Positions 36,728 to 47,231 of a stretch of 64,000 bases of DNA are shown here, in pieces; the stretch's first letter is position 1; each line of letters begins with the position of its first letter. Below the pieces are notes generated by a model, which was not told the DNA's origin, did not search any database, and was given only the letters and a program-made list of their open reading frames with translations. The stretch is taken from assembly GCA_016709005.1 (NCBI GenBank), contig JADJEU010000021.1:186001-250000 (forward strand), read 5' to 3'. Source of the DNA: Crocinitomicaceae bacterium (GTDB taxonomy: Bacteria; Bacteroidota; Bacteroidia; Flavobacteriales_D; Crocinitomicaceae). The translations under genes were made by a program, and so were the position numbers.

Positions 36728-38251
36728 CTAAAATGAAATCGTGCTTAATGTTTCTTTTCCTTTAACCGGCGAAACAAACACAAAACCATTGAAATCTGAC
36801 TTAAGCTTAAATTTAACAGGGAAGTTAAACAGACTTTTAGTTGTGATTTTTGAAGCAATTATTTCTGTTTCCTTAAATGTGCCGTCAGATAAGTTGAACA
36901 TCGCAAGGTTTGTCGTGTTTGTCTCACCGTACCTTTCGTCGTAAACGAAATAAAAGGTTCCTGATTTTTCTAGATGCTGATATAGATTGGTAAAATTCAA
37001 ATCAGGCAGGTTGGTTATAGGCGGCCCGACTGTCTTACTTCGATAAATAATGTGTTGCCATTGCATGTTACCCTCGGGACCGAACTTCAAAATGAAAATT
37101 CTGTCAAACTTCCAGTACAAATAAGTACTTACCATATCTCCAAGACCTGAGCTCGACGAAGATGGCTCATATTCCGAGGTAATCTTCGTGTCAAATTCCT
37201 CACCAATCATTATGCTCCCGCCGTCTTCACAACTAAAGATTTGCGTATTCATTTTATAACCTAATCCAACACCGGATTCAGTAATTTTTTCGAGCGATTT
37301 TCTGCGTTCCTTTTCAGAGACAATGTTCTGAGCTTCTTCAACTCTTTTTTTATAATCATCATATCTCGGGTTATTTATTCCGAATGACGTTTTTGATAAA
37401 ATTTCCCTTCCTTTCAGGTTATACACTATCGTATAAACGCCTTTAACCAGTGTTGTGCTATCCTCGCAATAGAAGCCACTGCAAATTAGAGTTTGCTGAT
37501 CCTTCAACATGAGATCACAGGAATATATGCGTTTTCCAGCATCCAGTTCAAGATTCACACTATGCGTATCATGGTTCCTTTCAAATATTAAAAGATGTTT
37601 GTTTGGGACGCGAACATTTTCTATCTTTTCATTGGCAATTAGGTACACGTTGCCTTCATCAGACAACAACGCATTGTATTGGTCCTGTTGATCAGGTGAG
37701 AAATTCAAGTCATACTCTATAGGTGCTGATTCAGCCATATCATCACCAATGATTGCAATACTGAGTTTTTTTTCTATCAAACGTATAAATCCAATTTTAG
37801 ACGAGTTCATAGAAAAGTGCGTTGTATAACTATTCATAAAGGCCGAGTTACGACAGGTGAAAGTGGTGAGCACAGCGTTATTCATAACAACATTTAAGTC
37901 CTTATCGTAGGCCGAGTATTTAATTTCCAATATTTTCTTTTCTGAATCGAAGTAGCGGTAAAAAAGGTATAGTTGTTCTTTGATAAAAAGTGTCTTATAA
38001 ATAAATCTTGATTGATCGTTAATATTGGGATCAAAAAGAACTTGCTTCTGCAGTTCCAGCGCTGAATTAAATTTTTTTAAACTCTGCTTTCTATCAATGG
38101 TATAATAGGCGTCGGGGCTTACTGCAATTATCCTCCACAGTTCGGAATTAAATTTTTCTGTTGACTGTTTTACCGAATAGTCCTGAGAATATGTGACTAA
38201 GGTTGACAGCAAAATGAATATAAAGATTGCTTGTTTGCAATTTAGGTTCAT
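36728..38251 (-). CDS. Secreted unknown protein
   Basis: 507 residues with signal peptide MNLNCKQAIFIFILLSTLVT then YSQ. The mature part is strand-rich with repeated phrases such as GNVYLIANEKIENV and FLVY/FYFVYDER, suggesting a propeller of about seven blades. There is no T9SS sorting domain, so it is probably periplasmic. A serine-rich low-complexity segment, YEPSSSSSGLGDM, lies near residue 370. I recognise no named family. The frame is intact. Confidence 0.65.
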   Translation of the reverse strand: MNLNCKQAIFIFILLSTLVTYSQDYSVKQSTEKFNSELWRIIAVSPDAYYTIDRKQSLKKFNSALELQKQVLFDPNINDQSRFIYKTLFIKEQLYLFYRYFDSEKKILEIKYSAYDKDLNVVMNNAVLTTFTCRNSAFMNSYTTHFSMNSSKIGFIRLIEKKLSIAIIGDDMAESAPIEYDLNFSPDQQDQYNALLSDEGNVYLIANEKIENVRVPNKHLLIFERNHDTHSVNLELDAGKRIYSCDLMLKDQQTLICSGFYCEDSTTLVKGVYTIVYNLKGREILSKTSFGINNPRYDDYKKRVEEAQNIVSEKERRKSLEKITESGVGLGYKMNTQIFSCEDGGSIMIGEEFDTKITSEYEPSSSSSGLGDMVSTYLYWKFDRIFILKFGPEGNMQWQHIIYRSKTVGPPITNLPDLNFTNLYQHLEKSGTFYFVYDERYGETNTTNLAMFNLSDGTFKETEIIASKITTKSLFNFPVKFKLKSDFNGFVFVSPVKGKETLSTISF

Positions 38252-38838
38252 GGCGATGATTTAAAACTAACCAAGTTAAGATTTTTTTGTTTTTGGCGTT
38301 TACTTGAGGTGAAAAGCGATTCTGCTTCCCAGGAAAGAATGCTGGTTATGGCGAATTCAGAACTGAATTTAATTACCTCCCAATAAGACTTGTATTTATG
38401 GTTTAGCACCCACGGAATTTTTAACGACGGAAAGAATATAAACGGCATCACTCAGCTGATTTCTGTATAGCGTGATTTCATCTCCCAACGATTGCTGATT
38501 TGTATTGTCTTTAATTTTTCAGTTCTTTTTTGGGCGTGCTAATTAATTTATCGACGAAGTAAGGATAGATTTCTACGCTGACTTTGGTTTTGTATATTTC
38601 AACATCTCTTCCGAAGAGTTACCTGATATTTTCGAATTACTTTGTCCCTAAATCCAAAAGCCGACACCACTAATATCGTTTCTTACCCATCGATGTCTTT
38701 AAATGCTCATATTTACGACGAGAATCAGTCTACCGGTTCGACAATCTTCCCGTTTCTTTATGCTCAAAAATCAAACCCCAAAGATGTCTGTGTACAAAAT
38801 TTAAATGTCTTATCTTAGCATTTAACCAAACAAATCCT
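38252..38838. other. Gene-free 590-bp stretch, possible decayed coding sequence
   Basis: No intact gene. On the minus strand between ~38520 and 38800, short protein-like pieces occur in changing frames: HLWGLIFEHKETGRLSN, SRRKYEHLKTSMGKKRY and FGRDVEIYKTKVSVEIYPYF. They are separated by stops. This may be an old pseudogene. I recognise no family. Confidence 0.3.
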
Positions 38839-41480
38839 ATGCGTTGGCACTTTCTTTTTTTTGCAAGTTGTATAAGCCAGACCTTTGCATTAGCACAAGC
38901 TGGTAGCAATGATGCTTCATTCAACACTTTCGATAGTTGTCATTGGGGAGACGGTAATGGCTTCAACTCTTTTGTTTATGATTGCGCCATTCAACCGGAT
39001 GGAAAAATCGTTGCTATTGGATTGTTCTCTGCTTTTAATAATAATGCCGCACCACATATTATAAGATTAAACAGTGACGGCACTCGCGATGAAACATTTC
39101 AAGTGCCTGGAACGGGATTCGGTGGTGCCGTACCGAATGATGTCGAAATTTGTCCAAACGGAAAAATTGTTGTTTGCGGAAACTTTACAGATTATAATGG
39201 AACTCCTGTACAAGAAGTGGTTGTGCTAAATTCAGACGGCTCTTTGGATTTGTCTTTCATTACTGGAACCGGTTTTAACAATGCTGTGAATACAATAGTA
39301 ATTCAAACTGATGGAAAAATATTAGCTGCCGGCGAATTCACAGCTTATAACGGAACTCCGGCTGTTAGAATTGTAAGACTACATCCTGATGGTACTGTTG
39401 ACCCCTCCTTTATATCGGGCTCTGGTTTTAACAGTAACGTATTGGTTCTTGAACTTCAGAACGATGGAAAAATTATAGCAGGAGGAGTCTTTGGTATGTA
39501 CAATGGCGCCGCAAGAACTAAGATAGCGCGTGTAAATACCGATGGCAGCAATGACGCGACATTTACTCCTATCGGTGGGTTTAATGGATCGGTTACTGAA
39601 ATTACGCTTCAGCCCGATAATAAAGTTCTGGTTGGGGGGGGCTTTACAACATTCAACAGTATAAGCAGGAGTAAGATTGCTCGCCTCAATTCAAATGGAT
39701 TGCTTGACAATACTTTCAACCCAGGAACAGGCTTTGATAATAGTGTTCATTCTATTGCTGTATTACCTGATAGTCGTATAATTGCAGGTGGCTATTTTAA
39801 TGTATTTAATGGTGTTGATAGAGAATCTATAGCTTGTCTCAACAGTGATGGAACATTAGATAATAGTATGTTCTCGGGGTTGTTGTTCGATTTTAATGTT
39901 CGTAGCGTTCAATTACTTTCTGATGGAAAACTTATTACTGCCGGAGATTTTAGCTCTTACAATGAAATCTCGGCGCAAAAAATTGCACGACTTAACGCAG
40001 ACGGAAGCATTGATGAAGAATTTAATCAAGGATCATGATTTGAACGCATAGCAAATGTAGCTGCTGTCTTACCTGACCAAAAAATATTAGTTGGTGGATA
40101 TTACACTTCTTACAACGGCACTCATACTTATGGATTAGCAAGACTTCATCCAGATGGAGAGTTTGATTCAACATTTTTTCATGGCGCTGACCCAGGAGGA
40201 AATATTTCAGAAATTTTTGTTCTGCCTGACGGAAAAATTTTAATTGGTGGCGGCTTCTACGAAATGCAAGGAGTAATGCGCTATTGCATTGCTAGATTAA
40301 ATGAAGACGGAACAGTTGACACCACATTTAATCCTAATGGCGGCTTTGATGATGACGTTTATGCAATTGATATACAAAGTGACGGAAAAATAATTGTGGG
40401 TGGAAGATTTACCTCGTTCAATTCTATACCAACAAACTATATCGCGCGATTAAATGTTGATGGTTCACTTGATACAACATTTCAGACGGGAACCGGATTT
40501 GATCATTATGTTTATGATTTGCTTATTACAGATGATAATAAAATCTTAGCAGGAGGATCGTTTACTCAATATAACGGATATTTGGAGCCAAGGTTAGTGC
40601 GACTTACGCAAGATGGATTCAGTGACAATTTATTTGTGCATTCGTTGTTCCTCATTGTTTATTCTATTGCTGAACAAAATGACAATAAATTTATAATCGC
40701 TGGAAATAAAATTTATAGAATTCACCCGGACGGCGAAACCGATACGACATTTGATTCGGACCCAACAACATTATGGGGAGGAGAAGTGAGAAGTGTTTTA
40801 GTTCAAGATAACGGTAAAATTGTAATTGGTGGTTATTTTAATCAATACAATGGTACGTCCTGCAACGGTATTGCGCGTCTTCGAAGCAATGGGATGCTCG
40901 ACACCGGATTTGATTCGGGTAGTGGTTTCGATGATGGGGTGAGATGTATTGTTCAGCAAAATGACAGCTCAATTATTGCCGTGGGTGATTTTCATACGTA
41001 TAATAATTTTTGTCGTACTCGAATTGCACGAATTGACGGAGGTTGTTTAACGAATATTTCTATTAATCAGGACGGAGGTACGCTAACTGCAGCAAATGCC
41101 GGAGCATCTTATCAATGGGTGAATTGCGATAGTGGATTCGCGCATGTTGTGGGTGCAACTCAACAAAGTTTCACGCCTGTTATCGAAGGAAATTATGCAG
41201 CGATAATAACAGAAGGAACTTGTCAAGATACATCTAATTGCATCGGAATTTTTGGACTTGAAATTCAAGAAACAAATCCATGGGATATTAAATTTTATCC
41301 AAATCCAACAAATGGAAACCTGACATTTGAGAATCTTCCCGAATCAGGAAAAATTGAAATCTTGACTATGCCAGGAACATTGATTCAAACAGTATCCATT
41401 AATGACCAACAAATGAAATTCGATTGCTCATCGCTAGAAAGTGGAACATATATAGTAAGAGTTTATAACGACAACATTTA
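38839..41480 (+). CDS. Delta-60 repeat surface protein with T9SS type A tail (in-frame TGA)
   Basis: It starts MRWHFLFFASCISQTFALAQ (signal peptide). About 14 delta-60 repeats of ~52 residues follow, each with (I/L)QPDGKI(V/L)(V/A)GG-F and R(L/I)N-x-DGS-D-x-x-F. TGA at 40036-40038 stops the frame within ..FNQGS-stop-FERIANVAAV; all other repeats have GTGF or GSGF there, so the codon replaces a GGA-type glycine. The frame then continues without shift. The sorting domain follows (IKFYPNPTNGNLTFENLPES ... LESGTYIVRVYND). It runs directly into the next gene with no spacer. Delta-60 repeats build propellers; ligand unknown. Confidence 0.82.
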
Positions 41481-41500
41481 TTCTTGTACAAAGTTTTACG

Positions 41501-42682
41501 GTGAGTGCTCAAAGCAATGGTACATGTTCAGGCGCATTACCAATTTGTGCAGACGGCGGACATGTTTATACTGCCAATAGTGGAACAACTATTGAGGATG
41601 GAAATAATTATGGCTGTCTTACAACCCAACCAAACCCCTCATGGTTTTATTTGGAAGCTACTAGCTATGGTATTGTTGAGTTGACATTTTCAGCATCAGA
41701 AGATATTGCTGTTATTTTTTACGGTCCCTTTGATGAAATCTCTGAATTAGTTTTTAATTGCGACAATTTAGGTGGAGTTCAATATCCAATTGCTGAGTGT
41801 ACAGGCGCACCTTCGCCATCCGAAAATTTTACTTTGCACATCGAAGGAAATTATTATGTTGTACTTGTGACAAATCATGCACCAACTTCACAAACATTTA
41901 CAGTTACCATGGTCGACGGTGCAGCCGCAATTGACTGTTCGAATGTACCAAATCCAGAATGTTGGCCTGATGTGGGTACGCACCAAATAAAAAAAAATGG
42001 TATTCTGAAAACTTCACCTCTTACTTTGTTTCTGAATGATACGCTTGAGTTAATTTCCAATGGTGATTATCTATTGCCAGGCAACACAATTCCACAGCCA
42101 GATGGAGACGGCGTTTATTCGGCACAACACATGTGGCTACTTTATACTTACGACCCGATGGTGTATGATCCAGACTCTGATCCAGCTTTTGTTGAAATCC
42201 TGAGTCCATCAGATTATTATATGGATATTAATAATGATACAAGCGATGTTGTAGAAAATTATGGCTGTGGCAACACGGTATGGTATGTTCCTGTAGTGGG
42301 TGATGATGGCATTGGTGGAAACGGAAATGTTGACAACGGTATAAATGATAATGGAAATTTGGATTGGGATAAAAATGGTGATGATTGTTTTGAAATCGGT
42401 AAAGGGATTCAAGTTACTTATCATTGTATGCTGAATACAGAGGAAATAAAAATGGTTCAGCCATCAATCTACTTTTCTGAAGGATATCTGCATACTGAAT
42501 CACAAGAAGAGCTTTTACTTAATTTTTATGACCTGAGTGGAAAAATTTTACAATCCACATTTTGTCATGAGGGAACTACTTCTATTCCGTTGAATTTATA
42601 CGATGGTTGTTATCTTGTTCAAATTCTTTCAAAGACAAGCGGAGAAGTAATTGGTTCAAAAAATTTGGTTGTGATAAATTAA
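41501..42682 (+). CDS. T9SS-secreted unknown protein, 5' end fused to the previous gene
   Basis: The frame encodes VSAQSNGTCSGALPICADGG, then WFYLEATSYGIVELTFSASE, HIEGNYYVVLVTNHAPTSQT and an end with sorting domain (FYDLSGKILQSTFC ... IGSKNLVVIN). Directly upstream in the same frame the codons read TTFILVQSFTVSAQ, the end of a signal peptide. But a stop precedes them and there is no ATG, only GTG at 41501. The true start was lost where the preceding gene's tail joins. The calcium-like C-C loop and beta-sandwich (FTLHIEGNYYVVLVT) resemble pre-peptidase domains. About 393 residues remain. Confidence 0.7.
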   Translation: MSAQSNGTCSGALPICADGGHVYTANSGTTIEDGNNYGCLTTQPNPSWFYLEATSYGIVELTFSASEDIAVIFYGPFDEISELVFNCDNLGGVQYPIAECTGAPSPSENFTLHIEGNYYVVLVTNHAPTSQTFTVTMVDGAAAIDCSNVPNPECWPDVGTHQIKKNGILKTSPLTLFLNDTLELISNGDYLLPGNTIPQPDGDGVYSAQHMWLLYTYDPMVYDPDSDPAFVEILSPSDYYMDINNDTSDVVENYGCGNTVWYVPVVGDDGIGGNGNVDNGINDNGNLDWDKNGDDCFEIGKGIQVTYHCMLNTEEIKMVQPSIYFSEGYLHTESQEELLLNFYDLSGKILQSTFCHEGTTSIPLNLYDGCYLVQILSKTSGEVIGSKNLVVIN

Positions 42683-42698
42683 ATGACTAGTTCACTTC

Positions 42699-42838
42699 TC
42701 ATTTAAACATAGAAAAAACATAAATCAGCTCCAATGTAATTTGCTCACAAGGTTCGTCGTAAACTTTGTCTTGCTCTAGTGTATTGTCAAAAGCTTTAGG
42801 GTCATTGTAAAATGTAAACACACGTCGGTCAAAATAAA
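42699..42838 (-). other. Possible coding remnant beyond the LOG-family gene
   Basis: Directly past the LOG stop, another minus-strand frame reads WVIYFDRRVFTFYNDPKAFD, then QDKVYDEPCEQITLELIYVF, ending FSMFK at 42699. The composition looks like real protein. The A run at ~42845-42851 could join it to the LOG protein by a two-base change, or it may be the end of a lost gene. Confidence 0.3.
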
Positions 42839-43585
42839 TCACCCAACCTTTTTTTCACCAAGCAACCTATTCGGTTTGATCGGAGGATTCAATTTGATGC
42901 CAGGATTTGTACGTGCATAATTTTGAATATGACTTACAACTTCAGCAACACTATCTGTATATAAAAGCAACTTGAGATCTTCCGGGCTGATGGTTCCTGC
43001 TTGAGCCATTTGTTCAATATGAGATATCAACTCTTTGTGAAATTCAACTCCCATAATTACAACCGGAAAAGGATCTGTTTTTTTGGTTTGAATCAAGGTC
43101 AGCGTTTCAAAAAATTCATCAAGCGTTCCAAATCCGCCAGGCATAATGATGAATGCAAAAGAATATTTACGAAGCAATTCTTTACGCACAAAAAAGTATT
43201 CTATGTCTACATGTTTGTCAAGATAAGGATTGGCAAATTGTTCATGTGGTAAAACAATGTTACAGCCAATTGACAATCCACCTGCATCTTTTGCTCCGCG
43301 ATTTGCGGCTTCCATAATTCCAGGTCCGCCACCGGTTATGATCGTGAAACCTAATTTTGAAATTTCTGCTGATACTTCTCTTGCCAATTTATAATAGGGA
43401 TGATCTTCCTTGAATCGGGCTGAACCAAATACGGTGATGCTGGGGCCAACAAAGTGGAATGTTCTGAACCCTTTGATGAATTGCATGACAACTCCCAATG
43501 CGTATTTGAATTCTCGCCAGCGTCCCCTTGGTCCTTTTAAGAAACTTTGTTCTTCTCTGAAAAATGCTTTTTGTTTTTTTGACAT
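42839..43585 (-). CDS. LOG-family protein (cytokinin riboside phosphate ribohydrolase-like)
   Basis: 248 residues with the LOG core: ITVFGSARFKEDHPYYKLAR, ITGGGPGIMEAANRGAKDAG (PGGxGT-related G-rich loop), FAFIIMPGGFGTLDEFFETL (the PGGxGTxxE catalytic motif) and FPVVIMGVEFHKELISHIEQ. The family hydrolyses nucleoside 5'-monophosphates to base and ribose phosphate; in most bacteria the role is purine salvage rather than cytokinin. A basic ~40-residue N-terminal extension (KKQKAFFREEQSFLKGPRGR) is usual for Bacteroidota members. The frame is intact. Confidence 0.92.
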   Translation of the reverse strand: MSKKQKAFFREEQSFLKGPRGRWREFKYALGVVMQFIKGFRTFHFVGPSITVFGSARFKEDHPYYKLAREVSAEISKLGFTIITGGGPGIMEAANRGAKDAGGLSIGCNIVLPHEQFANPYLDKHVDIEYFFVRKELLRKYSFAFIIMPGGFGTLDEFFETLTLIQTKKTDPFPVVIMGVEFHKELISHIEQMAQAGTISPEDLKLLLYTDSVAEVVSHIQNYARTNPGIKLNPPIKPNRLLGEKKVG

Positions 43586-43727
43586 ACCAATTTTTCCTTT
43601 ATTGAATGAGCTGGAGTTTTTCTGCGCAACTTTTTATTGAAGATTCGCCGTAAAGTTAGTTATAATCCATCTCCAATGATTAGAATCAGCGGTATCAGCA
43701 ACATGAATTAGTTAGGTTGGAATTGTT

Positions 43728-43761
43728 TGAAAAAAAAAGCAGTCCCACCGGAACTGCTTTT
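43728..43761 (-). terminator. Rho-independent terminator of the glycine-rich protein gene
   Basis: On the minus strand AAAAGCAGT and ACTGCTTTT pair across TCCGGTGGG, followed by a T run. It lies 22 bases past the stop at 43783. Confidence 0.85.
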
Positions 43762-43782
43762 CATTCATTTTAAAAAGATAAA

Positions 43783-45161
43783 TTACATTTTGATCATAGA
43801 AATGATTTGTTTTAATTCATCTCTGCTAATTCGTAAAACATAAACACCTTCAGGTAAATTTGAAAAATCAGCAGACTCAATATTTTTTCCACTGTACACA
43901 AGTTGACCTTGCGCGTTAATCAATTCAAAGTATTCACTACCATTTTCATTTTCAATGACGAGTTTATTTTTGAAAGGATTGGGATAAACAGTCAGATTTA
44001 AATTTGTTTGATTTTCATTGATTCCAACACCGCTGATGGTAACACAATCGGTAGTATCCATGCAGGTACCAACCTGCACAATAACCGAGTATTCTCCGTC
44101 TGCGGTTGCAGTATAGCTGCTGCTGTTTTCACCAATAATGTGTGAACCATCAGAACAGTCGATCCAGCTGTATGAGGTTGCGCCAACTGCGTTTGCCGTA
44201 ATCGTCAAACCGTTCACTGTCGTAGTTAAATCTAATACACAAACATCTACACAATCAGTAGTGTCTGCACAAGTTCCATTGTCAACAATAACTGAATAGC
44301 TGCCACTTGCAGTTGCTGTATAGCTCGCATTGGTTTCGCCGGGATGTGTGATCCGGTAGAGCAATCAATCCATGAATATGTAGCGCCTGCTTCATTTGAG
44401 GTAATTGTGCTGCCAGTCACACTGGTCGTTAAATCAAGTGTGCAGGAAGTATAGGTAATCACGCAATATCCATCTGCTCCGGGACTTGAAGGACCGCTGT
44501 TACCATTTCCACCGCCGCCGCCGCCGCCGTAATTTAATCCGGGAGTTGCAGGGTTGTTTCCGGTGCAAGATCCATCAATAAATCCAGATCCTTTTCCACC
44601 GTTACCACCAGGAGCACCACCACTATTGCCAGCGCTGCCGCCGGGTTGCAAACAGTTACTTCCAGTCCATGCTGGCGTGCTACCACCTATCGTACCGTTA
44701 CTGACTGATCCGCCAGCACCGCCACCGCCGCCACCGAAATAAGTATAGGTTCCATTTCCACCTGCTCCTCCGCTGCGATTAATTGTTCCACCAACTCCAT
44801 TTCCAGGAGCACCTCCTGGAGAAGCTCCACCTGAATTTCCATTCGATCCACCCGTTGCTAAAATGAGTGCATCCACACTGGTTGTTCCCGCTATTGAACC
44901 TGATCCATTTGTGCCCACTGTGATGTTGAGTGTTGCACCAGGTGTCACAGTATAAGTTCCCGATGCATAGCCACCGCCACCACCGCCACCGCCGCCATTG
45001 CCGCCGCCATCACCGCCGGCGCCAACTACTTCAATGTCGATTTCGGTTACACCTGCAGGAACCAAAAAAGTTCCATTACTTGTAAAAGGGACTGACGTTG
45101 TTTGTGCGATGCTTGCACCGCAGAACAAAAGTCCAAAAAATGTTTTGTATATTTTTTTCAT
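43783..45161 (-). CDS. Glycine-rich T9SS-secreted protein (frameshifted)
   Basis: It starts MKKIYKTFFGLLFCGASIAQ (signal peptide), then VPAGVTEIDIEVVGAGGDGG. A glycine-rich region of ~180 residues follows (runs such as GGGGGGGGGYASGTYTVTPG), like the glycine-rich domain near tail-fibre-type surface proteins. The frame ends at 44247; loss of one base at ~44345 joins SHI to PGETNASYTATASGSYSVIV. Three ~60-residue repeats with CADTTDCVD/CMDTTDCVT cysteine pairs lead to the sorting domain (NLTVYPNPFKNKLVIENENG ... LPEGVYVLRIS). Joined ~459 residues. A good terminator follows. Confidence 0.82.
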
Positions 45162-45519
45162 AGATAATCATTTGGTATGAGATTAAATGTAAAGTATTTT
45201 GTCGAAACTTACTCTATCAAGTTGATATTTCAATGCAGTCAAACTTGTATAACTCATAATGTTCGATTTGCGTTGTAAGTTAGAATCATGACAAGTACTG
45301 ACAAATTCACAAAAGTGGTTGCTGTTTTTTTAAGTTGCGATATCCTCAATAAGTGAATTATGCAACATTTGAACTCTTTTTTGTAAGGTATGATATTGTA
45401 GATCGTGCCACATTTGTTCAATTAAGATATTGAGATTTGAATTTTCATTTTCAGTTGACAAGATTCGATCAAACCAAAACTTGAAATCGATATTTTATAT
45501 AAAAATCAAGTCATTCAAA

Positions 45520-46413
45520 ATGCAATTTAAATGGCGCCATTTAGGCGGACTTTTCAAAACTACTTTTTACTCGTGGGTTAAAAAAGACCCATTTGGCCAA
45601 AGCGCAGTGATTGCCTATTATGCTATTTTTAGTATTCCGGGTTTATTGGTTTTGGTGATTACGGCTGCTGGATTTTTTTATGGAAAAGATGCAGCAACTG
45701 AAGGTTTAATGGAACAAGTTTCATTGACGATGGGAGCTGAAACTGCTACGCAAATTGAAGATATTTTGATTCATACGGCAAAGACTAAATCAAGCATCTG
45801 GGCTTCTATTTTGGGTGTTGTAATTTTGCTCATTGGAGCAACAGGTGTTTTTGTTGAATTGCAAAAAGCTCTCAATCAAATTTGGGAAGTGGAGGTAATT
45901 CCTCGAAAAGGAATTGTGAAAATTTTAAGAGCCAGACTTTTTTCATTTGGATTAATTTTGGCAATCGCCTTTTTGTTGTTGATCTCATTAGCAGTATCCA
46001 CCCTGCTTGCCGCAATGACCAATTGGATTACCCATGACACGTCTGCGTTTATGACCGTTGTATTTACATCCGTGAATTTGCTGGTGTCTTTTGCATTCAT
46101 TTCTGTTTTGTTTGCAATGATGTTTAAAATTTTACCGGATGCACGAATCAAATGGAAACATGTCTGGCTGGGTTCAATTGTCACTGGCATTCTTTTTACG
46201 TTGGGTAAAACTGCACTTGCATTTTATTTTGGGAAAGCCAATCCAGCCTCTGGTTACGGCGCCGCCGGGTCAATCATTTTAATCTTGTTGTGGGTATCTT
46301 ACTCGTCTATGATTTTATTTTTTGGTGCTGAATTTACGGCTGCTTATGCAAAAAAATACGATGGCAAAATTCCGGCAATCAGAAATTCAAAAAAGATTAA
46401 GAGCAAATTTTAG
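45520..46413 (+). CDS. YihY/BrkB-family inner-membrane protein
   Basis: From ATG 45520 about 297 residues with six membrane helices. It starts GGLFKTTFYSWVKKDPFGQS then AVIAYYAIFSIPGLLVLVIT. Then come SSIWASILGVVILLIGATGV, FVELQKALNQIWEV (family signature), FSFGLILAIAFLLLISLAVS, FTSVNLLVSFAFISVLFAMM, LGSIVTGILFTLGKTALAFY and GSIILILLWVSYSSMILFFG. The open frame begins 30 codons upstream but lacks conserved sequence there. The family is often called virulence factor BrkB or ribonuclease BN by an old misassignment; its real function is unsettled. Intact. Confidence 0.9.
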   Translation: MQFKWRHLGGLFKTTFYSWVKKDPFGQSAVIAYYAIFSIPGLLVLVITAAGFFYGKDAATEGLMEQVSLTMGAETATQIEDILIHTAKTKSSIWASILGVVILLIGATGVFVELQKALNQIWEVEVIPRKGIVKILRARLFSFGLILAIAFLLLISLAVSTLLAAMTNWITHDTSAFMTVVFTSVNLLVSFAFISVLFAMMFKILPDARIKWKHVWLGSIVTGILFTLGKTALAFYFGKANPASGYGAAGSIILILLWVSYSSMILFFGAEFTAAYAKKYDGKIPAIRNSKKIKSKF

Positions 46414-46498
46414 TGCATACTTGAAAAGACTGTTGCTTACAAAAATCGCTGCTTCTGAAGGTTCATTGAAGCAAATTATTCAATGCAGTATTGCTTGG

Positions 46499-47149
46499 CT
46501 ACCGCACCAGTAAATTAGAAACAACCTGCAAACTCAATCGCACTTCTTTTGAATTGCAGACGGTCAGCATCGATCCGTCAAAATTTTCTATCTCAACAAC
46601 TTTTATCGTAGTTCCGATTTTCATTTTATAGCGATCTAAAAATTTCAGAAATGCTGCCGAGTGATCCGCAACGCCGCTCAGTGTATAAGTTCTTCCAACT
46701 TTTGCGTCGGCTAGTTTTTTGAATTCAGGTTTTTGAAATCTTCCTTTTTCATCCGGAATTGGATCACCGTGCGGATCATAAGCAGGATTGCCAATTTTTT
46801 TAGCGAGCTTTTGAACGAGTTTATCACTTTTAATATGCTCCAGTTCTTCAGCCAATTCATGCACTTCATCCCAGCCAAAGCCCAATTCCTGCGCTAGGTA
46901 GGTCTCCCAAATGCGGTGACGCCTTACAATATTCAAAGCTTGTTTAATGCCTTGCGATGTTAATCGCGTACCATACGATTTTTCATATTCAACCAATTTC
47001 AGTTGATGCAGTTTTTTAACGGCTTCGGTTACAGTTGCCGGAATCACATGCAAACGATCTGCAAGATCTTTATTGGTAACAACGAACGAATTGCCATCTG
47101 ACAAGTGATAAATGGTTTTTAAATAGTTTTCGATGGTTTGCTGATGCAT
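46499..47149 (-). CDS. DtxR/MntR-family metal-dependent repressor
   Basis: 216 residues. The HTH domain starts MHQQTIENYLKTIYHLSDGN, with recognition region VIPATVTEAVKKLHQLKLVE and wing GTRLTSQG. The metal-binding/dimer domain has VRRHRIWETYLAQELGFGWD, EVHELAEELEHIKSDKLVQK and NPAYDPHGDPIPDEKG. The last ~75 residues are a FeoA/SH3-like domain. Ligand residues E, H and D fit a manganese or iron sensor. It is divergent from the cytochrome/Rieske operon, with a DtxR-like palindrome 9 bases upstream of its start, so it probably controls itself and that operon. Confidence 0.9.
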   Translation of the reverse strand: MHQQTIENYLKTIYHLSDGNSFVVTNKDLADRLHVIPATVTEAVKKLHQLKLVEYEKSYGTRLTSQGIKQALNIVRRHRIWETYLAQELGFGWDEVHELAEELEHIKSDKLVQKLAKKIGNPAYDPHGDPIPDEKGRFQKPEFKKLADAKVGRTYTLSGVADHSAAFLKFLDRYKMKIGTTIKVVEIENFDGSMLTVCNSKEVRLSLQVVSNLLVR

Positions 47150-47157
47150 AAAAAATT

Positions 47158-47176
47158 ATTTTGGTCTGCCAAAAAT
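47158..47176. promoter_or_regulatory. Candidate DtxR-type operator between divergent genes
   Basis: ATTTTGGTCTGCCAAAAAT: arms ATTTTGG and CCAAAAT around TCTG. The layout equals the DtxR-family site xxTAGGNNNNCCTAxx with TTGG for TAGG. TTTTG at 47159-47163 lies 19 bases before TATAGTTT, so the site would cover the -33 element of the rightward operon. Confidence 0.6.
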
Positions 47177-47231
47177 AATAATTATAGTTTATAACTAATC
47201 ATTCAACTTTGCAAAAAAAAATGGATTTGTT

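Noticed and set aside
44554..44742. Proline-rich plus-strand frames opposite the glycine-rich protein
   Set aside because: Gly codons read backwards give Pro; the minus-strand gene has signal peptide and sorting domain.
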